The translations under genes were made by a program, and so were the position numbers. Positions 42,175 to 47,053 of a DNA stretch of 47,053 nucleotides are shown piece by piece; the first letter of the stretch is position 1, and the number at the start of each line of letters is the position of its first letter. The stretch is from Rhodopseudomonas sp. AAP120 (GTDB lineage Bacteria; Pseudomonadota; Alphaproteobacteria; Rhizobiales; Xanthobacteraceae): NCBI RefSeq assembly GCF_001295845.1, contig NZ_LJIC01000215.1:1-47053 (forward strand), in the 5' to 3' direction. The notes below the pieces were generated by a model. The model did not search any database, was not told the origin of the DNA, and saw only the letters and a program-made list of their open reading frames with translations.

Positions 42175-42186
42175 AGGAAGGCGACA
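42171..42186. promoter_or_regulatory. NifA upstream activator site
   Basis: TGT-N10-ACA (TGTCAGGAAGGCGACA), the NifA consensus, centred about 112 bases upstream of the -24 element of the fixA promoter, which is the normal distance for NifA. Confidence 0.7.
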
Positions 42187-42251
42187 GCGGGTTGAATGAG
42201 AACTTGAACGTCGAATGACGCGGGCAAAACAGCCCGACCACCTGCACTGAG

Positions 42252-42443
42252 TCCTCATCCTGAGGAGCCCGGCGCAGCCGGGCGTCTCGAAGGATGGGGC
42301 CACACAGCACGCGCGGCCATGGTTCGAGACGGCGCTGCGCGCCTCCTCACCATGAGGATGTGCTTGGGGCAAGACGGGGATGGCCGGGCCTTCGCCGCGC
42401 CGAAGCGGCTTCGGCCGCGCAGCCGGGACGAGCCCGGCCATGA
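42252..42443. repeat. Two extragenic palindromic repeats
   Basis: 42252-42360 begins CTCATCCTGAGGAGCCCGG and ends CTCCTCACCATGAGG; it is the reverse complement of the element at 38035-38137. 42378-42443 is of the GGCCGGG...CCCGGCC hairpin type with a longer Arg-coding-like centre. They lie behind nifW and in front of the fixA upstream sites. Confidence 0.78.
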
Positions 42444-42481
42444 CGGAGAGGTACGTATGTTCGGTGAGGTGTACGCGCCGG

Positions 42482-42841
42482 TTACTTCAGTGCATCCAGC
42501 GAGACGAACGCCGCCTTGCGCGGGGTTTTCGGCGCCACGGCGTCCTTGAGCACTTTGAAGACGCGCTGATCGAGCGGCGACGAGGCGACAAAGTCCGCAT
42601 AGGCGCGCTCCAGCACCGCCTTGCAGCGCGCCGCGGCTTCGTCGCCCGGCAGGCCGGCGAGATCCTCGCCGGCGAGATACTGACCCATCCGACGCAGAAT
42701 GTGCAGACGCGCGACATTGAGCAGCTTCGGATCGTAGGCGACGCCGAGCAGCTGGAAGAACTCCTCGGCCGAACCGGCGCGCTGCAGCTGGCCGATGATA
42801 TCGGTCGATGCGGTGGTCGTGGTCGCCAGGGACGCGCTCAT
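42482..42841 (-). CDS. nifW: NifW, nitrogenase stabilising/protective protein
   Basis: A 119-residue protein of the NifW family, which interacts with the MoFe protein and is thought to protect it from oxygen or aid its maturation. Family features are E-E-F-F-Q-L-L-G-V-A-Y-D-P (about 26-38), L-N-V-A-R-L-H-I-L-R-R-M and the C-terminal half L-D-Q-R-V-F-K-V-L. A 12-residue Thr/Ser-rich start is not conserved. GAAGGAG lies before the ATG. It is about 158 bases downstream of nifV, with an extragenic palindrome between, so its expression may be lower than that of the genes ahead. Confidence 0.93.
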   Translation of the reverse strand: MSASLATTTTASTDIIGQLQRAGSAEEFFQLLGVAYDPKLLNVARLHILRRMGQYLAGEDLAGLPGDEAAARCKAVLERAYADFVASSPLDQRVFKVLKDAVAPKTPRKAAFVSLDALK

Positions 42842-42880
42842 GTCATTCTCCTTCGCCTATGGTTAGCAACCAGCCCCTCC

Positions 42881-42970
42881 CCGCCGTCATTGCGAGGAGC
42901 GCAGCGACGAAGCAATCCAGCGCCGCGCACTGGGCTTCTGGATTGCTTCGCTGCGCTCGCAATGACGGGG
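42881..42970. repeat. Extragenic palindromic repeat between nifV and nifW
   Basis: A long inverted repeat: CGTCATTGCGAGGAGCGCAG with GAAGCAATCCAG on the left and CTGGATTGCTTC with GCGCTCGCAATGACG on the right (about 36-base arms, ~17-base loop). It can fold into a very stable hairpin in the transcript between nifV and nifW. Confidence 0.85.
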
Positions 42971-42999
42971 AGAGTTTGCGCTGCATGATCTAACGCCCC

Positions 43000-44163
43000 T
43001 CACGCACAACTCGGCATCCGCCGGTCGCGGACTTCGCGCCAGATCGCCGTCAATGTCTCGTTGCCGACCGGGCCCTTGTGGGCGACGGCGTGGCGGCGGA
43101 CGCGGGTCAGGATGCCTTGCGCCTCGTCGGCGGTCGCCGGCAGGTTGAGCCGGGCGAGCGACGAGGTGATGGCCGACAGGCCGGAATGCTTGCCGATCAC
43201 GATATGGTTGGCGCGGCCGAGCAGCAGCGGGTCGAGCGACTGATAGGTGCGCTGGTCCTTGAGCAGGCCGTCGACATGGATGCCGGATTCGTGCGTGAAG
43301 ACGTGCTCGCCGACGATCGCCTTGTTGAGCGGGATGGTCCGCGCCGCGGCTTCGGCGACGACGTCGGCGACATGGCGCAGTTCCGACAACACCACGCCGG
43401 TGTCGCGGCCGTAGAGTTGCTTCAGCGCCACCGCGATCTCTTCGAGCGGCGCATTGCCGGCACGTTCCCCGAGCCCGATCACCGTGACGGACGCATGGGT
43501 CGCGCCGGCCTGCACGGCCGCCAACGTGTTGGCAGTGGCGAGGCCGAGATCGTCGTGGCCGTGAAATTCGAGTTCGAGATCGGTGCCCGCACGCAGCGTG
43601 GCGAGCAATTTGAAGCTGCTGAACGGATCGAGCACGCTGAGTGTATCGGCGATGCGGAAGCGCCGCGCGCCGGACGCTTTCGCCGTGGCGATCACTTCGG
43701 CCAGAAACTCCGGATCGGCGCGCGACGAATCCTCGCCGCCGACCGCGACGTCGAGCCCCTTGTCGCGCGCGTAGCCCACCACGCGCTTCACCGTCTCGAT
43801 CGCGTTACGGCGCTGGCCACCGAGCTTGGCGGCGATCTGCACATCCGACACCGGAACCGAGGCGTTGACCATCGCGACGCCGGCGGCGAGCGCGGCGTCG
43901 ACGTCTTCGATGCGCATCCGGCACCATGCGATCGTGGTCAGCGGCAATCCGGCCTCGACGATGCCGCGGATCGCCGCGATCTCGTCCGGCCCCATCGCCG
44001 GCGTCCCCGCTTCGATCTCCGGCACGCCGGCCGCAGCGAGGACTCGGGCAATGGCGAGCTTCTCGGCTGCCGAGAACGCAACACCGGGCGCCTGCTCGCC
44101 GTCGCGCAGCGTGGTGTCGTTGAGCACGACGGGAAGCGAAGCAGCAGCGGCAAGATCAGACAT
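43000..44163 (-). CDS. nifV: NifV homocitrate synthase
   Basis: A 387-residue enzyme that condenses acetyl-CoA and 2-oxoglutarate to homocitrate, a ligand of the FeMo cofactor. It has the HMGL-like TIM barrel: [17 protein letters not shown] near 14-30, [11 protein letters not shown] near 195-205 (the HxH metal pair) and N-A-P-L-E-E near 240. The C-terminal part has [12 protein letters not shown] at 44163 is chosen by homology; it overlaps the nifS stop by 8 bases. No leuA-like regulatory domain, as expected for NifV. Confidence 0.95.
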   Translation of the reverse strand: MSDLAAAASLPVVLNDTTLRDGEQAPGVAFSAAEKLAIARVLAAAGVPEIEAGTPAMGPDEIAAIRGIVEAGLPLTTIAWCRMRIEDVDAALAAGVAMVNASVPVSDVQIAAKLGGQRRNAIETVKRVVGYARDKGLDVAVGGEDSSRADPEFLAEVIATAKASGARRFRIADTLSVLDPFSSFKLLATLRAGTDLELEFHGHDDLGLATANTLAAVQAGATHASVTVIGLGERAGNAPLEEIAVALKQLYGRDTGVVLSELRHVADVVAEAAARTIPLNKAIVGEHVFTHESGIHVDGLLKDQRTYQSLDPLLLGRANHIVIGKHSGLSAITSSLARLNLPATADEAQGILTRVRRHAVAHKGPVGNETLTAIWREVRDRRMPSCA

Positions 44164-45379
44164 GAGCACGCCCCAGCGCCTGCGACGCGCCCTGATTGGC
44201 ACAGAACGGCGAGATCGCCCGCAGCTTGGCGATCACGCCGGGAATAACGTCGAGCGCCCGGTCGATATCCGCATTGGTGTTGTCGCGTGACAGCGAGAAC
44301 CGCACGCCGCCACGCACCGCCTCCTCGGCGACATTCATCGCCAGCAGCACATGCGAGGCCTCGAACGAGCCGGTCGAACAGGCCGAGCCCATCGACGCGG
44401 CGATGCCGGCGCGATCGAGCAGCGTCACGATCGCCTCGCTGTCGATGAAGGAGAACGCGATGCTCGACGTATTCGGCAGCCGCTCGGCGCGGGCGCCGAC
44501 CGCGACGCAGTGATCGACCTGCGCGAGGATCTCGCGCTCAAGCCGGTCGCGCAGTCCGCGCACGCGAATATCTTCGTCGGCCATCGCGGCGCCAGCGAGG
44601 TCGGCCGCGATGCCGAGGCCGACGATGCCGGGCACGTTCTCGGTGCCGGCGCGGCGGCCGCGCTCGTGCTGACCGCCCTTGATCTGCGGCTTGAACGGCG
44701 CGCCGCTGCGCACATACAGCGCGCCGATGCCCTTCGGCCCGTGCAACTTATGGCCGGACAGCGACAGCATGTCGATCGCGGTGGATTGCAGATCGATCGG
44801 ACACTTGCCGACGGCCTGCACCGCGTCGGTGTGAAACAGCGCGCCGAATTCCTTGGCGAGTTCGGCCAGATCGGCGACCGGGTTGAGCACGCCGGTCTCG
44901 TTGTTGGCCCACATCATCGACACCAGCGCGACGCGGTCCGACAGAGCGGCGCGATAGGCCGCGATATCGAGCCGGCCCTGGCGATCGACCGGGATGACGT
45001 GAACGCGGATGCCCTTGGTCTTCTCCAGCCACGCGCACAGCGCCATCACGGCCGGATGTTCGACCGCCGTGGTGATGATCTCGCGCCGCCGCGGCATCGC
45101 CTCCAAGGCCGACAGGATCGCGGTGTTGATGCTCTCGGTGCCGCCCGAGGTGAAGATCAGTTCCTGCGGCAACGCGGCGCCGAGCAGCGCCTGCAGTTGC
45201 TCGCGGCCGCGCTTCACCGCCCGTGCCGCATGGCCGCCGAGCGCGTGCTTGGACGACGGATTGCCGAAGTAACCGGAGAAGAACGGCAGCATCGCATCGA
45301 CCACACGCGGATCGGTGCGCGTCGTCGCATTGGCGTCGAGATAGACGATGTCGGCGGGCTGTCCGGCAGTTGCACTCAT
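44156..45379 (-). CDS. nifS: NifS cysteine desulfurase
   Basis: A 407-residue PLP enzyme that takes sulfur from cysteine for Fe-S cluster assembly on NifU. The PLP lysine is K211 in [10 protein letters not shown], and the persulfide-forming cysteine is C334 in [17 protein letters not shown] near 13-21 and S-G-G-T-E-S-I-N are also typical. The ATG at 45379 overlaps the nifU stop (ATGA), so the two are coupled. A longer open frame upstream lies inside nifU and is not used. Confidence 0.96.
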   Translation of the reverse strand: MSATAGQPADIVYLDANATTRTDPRVVDAMLPFFSGYFGNPSSKHALGGHAARAVKRGREQLQALLGAALPQELIFTSGGTESINTAILSALEAMPRRREIITTAVEHPAVMALCAWLEKTKGIRVHVIPVDRQGRLDIAAYRAALSDRVALVSMMWANNETGVLNPVADLAELAKEFGALFHTDAVQAVGKCPIDLQSTAIDMLSLSGHKLHGPKGIGALYVRSGAPFKPQIKGGQHERGRRAGTENVPGIVGLGIAADLAGAAMADEDIRVRGLRDRLEREILAQVDHCVAVGARAERLPNTSSIAFSFIDSEAIVTLLDRAGIAASMGSACSTGSFEASHVLLAMNVAEEAVRGGVRFSLSRDNTNADIDRALDVIPGVIAKLRAISPFCANQGASQALGRAHV

Positions 45380-46374
45380 GACACCGGCACCACACGCAGC
45401 GGCCGGCCGATCTTCTCGGCGAGCTTGGCCTGGACGCCCGACAGCGTCACCGACGACAGCTGGCAGCCGACGCAATTGCCCGACAGCCGGACATACACCG
45501 TGTTGCCTTCGATGCCGGCGAGTTCGCAATCGCCGCCGTCGCGCTTCAGATGCGGGCGGAGTTCGTCGAGCGCCTCGGCGATCAGCGTCGCCTGCGTCGG
45601 CGCGTCGAGTTCCAGCGTCGTCGTCGCAGCCGGCGCCGCGCGCGCGGGCTCCGGCCGCGGCGTCGGCCGCAGATGCGCCGGCGCGGTCTTGGCGGAGAAG
45701 ATGTTGGTGCCGGGCTGCGGCTCGCCGCGCGGCTTGAGATCGACCGCCCGCTGCGGCGTCGAGCCGAGCTGATACGCGTCATGCTTGGCGATCAGTCCGT
45801 CCTCGACCATCTCGGCATTGACGCGCGCCAGCAGGCCTTCGATCTGCTTGAAGCACGAGCTGCAGCTTCCGGCCGCCTTGGTGTACTGTGTCACCTGCTC
45901 GATGCTGGTGAGCCGGTTAAAGCGAATGGTGCGCTCGATCATCATCTGGCTGACGTCGAGGCATTTGCACGACGGCGTCGCCTCCCCCTCGCGTAGCACC
46001 GGCCCGCCGCGATACGACGCGATCGCGCGCTGCAGCGCCTCGTAGCTCATCACCGCGCAATACATCCGCTCCGCCGGCAGGCCGCCGACAGCGTCCGCGA
46101 TATCGGCCGCGCTGATTGCCGCCGCCTCGTCGAGCGTCTTGCCGTTCAGCAACTCGGTCGTCGCCGAGGCCGCAGCGATCGCCGCGCTGCAGCCGAACGC
46201 CTGGAAGGTCGCGCGGTCGATGCGACTCGTTCGCGGATCGATCCGCAACATCAGCTTGACCGCATCACCCCACCGCAGGGTACCGAACGAGCCGACCGCG
46301 TTGGCCAGCAGCAGCACTTCGGCATTGCGCGGACGGACGAAGTGGTCGTCGAGCCTGTCGAGATTGCTAAGCAT
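45376..46374 (-). CDS. nifU: NifU Fe-S scaffold protein (variant at Cys35)
   Basis: A 332-residue, three-domain scaffold for nitrogenase Fe-S clusters: IscU-like N-terminus (1-125), central [2Fe-2S] domain with C136, C138, C171 and C174, and C-terminal NfuA-like domain with C-V-G-C near 297-300. In the N-terminus C62 and C106 and D37 are in place, but the residue expected to be Cys35 (as in Azotobacter, S-C-G-D) is Trp (R-W-G-D); the codon at 46270-46272 reads TGG on the minus strand. A Pro/Ala/Arg-rich linker (about 210-240) joins the last domain. ATG at 46374 has GGAG about ten bases upstream; TTG at 46383 is less likely. Confidence 0.93.
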   Translation of the reverse strand: MLSNLDRLDDHFVRPRNAEVLLLANAVGSFGTLRWGDAVKLMLRIDPRTSRIDRATFQAFGCSAAIAAASATTELLNGKTLDEAAAISAADIADAVGGLPAERMYCAVMSYEALQRAIASYRGGPVLREGEATPSCKCLDVSQMMIERTIRFNRLTSIEQVTQYTKAAGSCSSCFKQIEGLLARVNAEMVEDGLIAKHDAYQLGSTPQRAVDLKPRGEPQPGTNIFSAKTAPAHLRPTPRPEPARAAPAATTTLELDAPTQATLIAEALDELRPHLKRDGGDCELAGIEGNTVYVRLSGNCVGCQLSSVTLSGVQAKLAEKIGRPLRVVPVS

Positions 46375-46413
46375 GACCAACAACTCCTGCCTGAAGTTTG
46401 CCTCAGCTTTGCC

Positions 46414-46734
46414 TCAACCAAACGACTTGCCGCAGCCGCATTTGTTCTCGGCATTGGGGTTGTCGAAGGTAAAGCCGGAGCCTTCCAGGCTCTCGACGAA
46501 GTCGATCGTCATACCGCTCAGCAGCGGCTGCGAATCCGGGTCGACAAATACCCGGACACCGGCGGCTTCGACCACCGCATCATCATCTCGCGGCGCGGGA
46601 TCGAGACCGATCAAGTACTTGTAGCCGGCGCACCCGCCCGCCTCGACCATGACCCGCAGTCCCCCCTCGGTCTTGCCCGCCCGCGACATCGCGGCCTTTA
46701 CGGCATTCCCGGCTTGTTCGGTCAGAATGATCAT
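46414..46734 (-). CDS. iscA: IscA/HesB-type Fe-S carrier of the nif operon
   Basis: A 106-residue A-type iron-sulfur carrier, first gene of the nif operon (also called hesB or iscN in such positions). The three ligand cysteines C35, C99 and C101 (G-G-C-A-G and C-G-C-G) are all present. It would pass iron or clusters to nitrogenase-related proteins along with NifU and NifS. AAGGAG is at the ideal distance from the ATG at 46734. nifU follows after 39 bases. A sigma-54 promoter and a NifA site lie directly upstream. Confidence 0.95.
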   Translation of the reverse strand: MIILTEQAGNAVKAAMSRAGKTEGGLRVMVEAGGCAGYKYLIGLDPAPRDDDAVVEAAGVRVFVDPDSQPLLSGMTIDFVESLEGSGFTFDNPNAENKCGCGKSFG

Positions 46735-46770
46735 GATCGGCTCCTTGCGTTGGGTCCGACATGAGGGATT

Positions 46771-46785
46771 GCAACCGCTGTGCCA
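46771..46785 (-). promoter_or_regulatory. Sigma-54 promoter of the iscA-nifUSVW operon
   Basis: TGGCAC-N5-TTGC on the minus strand, a perfect match to the -24/-12 consensus. The -12 element is 37 bases before the iscA ATG. Confidence 0.92.
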
Positions 46786-46843
46786 CGCCGAAGGGTTCTG
46801 CTAAGCAATTGGCATGACTTGCGATTATTTAGCGTCCGACAAA

Positions 46844-46859
46844 TGTCGGAGGTCCGACA
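46844..46859. promoter_or_regulatory. NifA upstream activator site
   Basis: TGTCGGAGGTCCGACA: TGT-N10-ACA and nearly fully palindromic. It is centred about 66 bases upstream of the -24 element. GTCCGACA and its parts recur nearby (46833-46840, and TTCCGACAA near 46879), suggesting further weak half-sites. Confidence 0.82.
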
Positions 46860-46934
46860 AGGTCGCGAAGCGGACGCTTTCCGACAATGGCTCGCAGCTA
46901 ATCAGTCGTCTGGGAGCCACAAGCACCGCTCTTT

Positions 46935-47003
46935 ACCCTCCCCTGGAGGGGGAGGGTCGGCACGTAGGCCGCGCAGCGGACTACGTGACGGGGTGGGGTG
47001 AGA
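46935..47003. repeat. Extragenic palindromic repeat
   Basis: ACCCTCCCCTGGAGGGGGAGGGT hairpin (46935-46957), then CACGTAGGCC...CGCAGCGGACTACGTG pairing and GGGTGGGGTGAG. It is of the same general class as the other extragenic repeats in this window. Confidence 0.75.
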
Positions 47004-47032
47004 CCCGGGCACTGCGGATGAACTCTTCGCCA

Positions 47033-47053
47033 CCCCCCCCCCCCCCCCCCCCC
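47033..47053. repeat. Poly-C run at the window end
   Basis: 21 consecutive C at the very end. It may be a true homopolymer, a contig edge, or a sequencing/assembly artefact; the sequence cannot tell. Confidence 0.85.

Larger units (their letters stand above)
42017..42481. other. fixA promoter region and repeats
   Basis: A 465-base gap between nifW and fixA. The half next to fixA carries the sigma-54 promoter and upstream sites; the half next to nifW is two extragenic palindromic repeats (42252-42360 and 42378-42443). No gene is supported. Confidence 0.75.
46735..47053. other. Promoter region of the nif operon and window end
   Basis: A 319-base stretch with the iscA sigma-54 promoter and NifA site near the gene, then a palindromic repeat, then a run of 21 C. 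No gene is supported. Confidence 0.75.

Noticed and set aside
46810..46822. Second sigma-54-like site TGGCAT...TTGC near iscA
   Set aside because: It is on the plus strand and has only 3 bases between the two elements instead of 5, so it does not fit the required spacing.
1..47053. tRNA, rRNA, insertion sequences, prophage or integrase genes
   Set aside because: Both strands were read for cloverleaf-like segments next to integrases and for transposase motifs; none was found.

Overview
The window looks like chromosomal DNA of a Rhodopseudomonas palustris-type purple non-sulfur alphaproteobacterium or a close Bradyrhizobium relative. The grounds are roughly two-thirds G+C, an iscA-nifU-nifS-nifV-nifW block next to fixABCX in the order known from Rhodopseudomonas, and extragenic palindromes of the kinds common in that family. 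This assignment rests on recognising genes; no database search was possible. No tRNA, rRNA, insertion sequence, prophage or CRISPR array was seen.

Layout. (1) 1-10.6 kb is mixed housekeeping and envelope genes: a polytopic membrane protein, a BA14K-like secreted protein, a short-chain dehydrogenase, a DegP-type protease, a small secreted protein, a cysteine hydrolase, a small membrane protein, two orphan periplasmic binding proteins (BMP and Bug families) and an HtrA-like protein whose catalytic triad is entirely substituted. (2) 10.9-24.2 kb is an extracellular polysaccharide locus: two polymerase/ligase-like membrane proteins, GalE, a WecG/TagA-type and a GT4 glycosyltransferase, a GH5 glycanase, a Wzz/BY-kinase-like protein without a Walker A motif, a GINT1-like beta-propeller protein, a VanZ-like protein and a flippase. 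(3) 24.4-26.7 kb holds a metY-metA-like pair for sulfur assimilation into homocysteine.

(4) 27.0-36.6 kb is the most unusual part. It is a compact set of ten genes built around two free-standing carrier proteins, three acyl/aminoacyl-activating enzymes (a FATP-like acyl-CoA synthetase, a small AMP-ligase and a class II aaRS-like amino acid:[carrier protein] ligase), an acyl-CoA dehydrogenase-like flavoprotein, an aminotransferase, a GNAT-type acyltransferase, a ketoreductase-like SDR and a cupin. Two AT-rich sequence motifs are shared by the regulatory regions at its two ends. This has the form of a small-molecule pathway joining an acyl chain to an amino acid. Its product is unknown to me.

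(5) 36.6-47.0 kb contains three tandem ~210-bp palindromic repeats, a DUF2478 gene behind a FixK/FNR-like box, and then the nitrogen-fixation genes on the minus strand. iscA-nifU-nifS-nifV-nifW follow a near-perfect sigma-54 promoter with a NifA-type upstream site. fixABCX have their own sigma-54 promoter and upstream site. These genes make Fe-S clusters and homocitrate for nitrogenase and supply its low-potential electrons. NifU carries Trp where the first scaffold cysteine (Cys35) should be. The window ends in a run of 21 C, which may be a contig edge.
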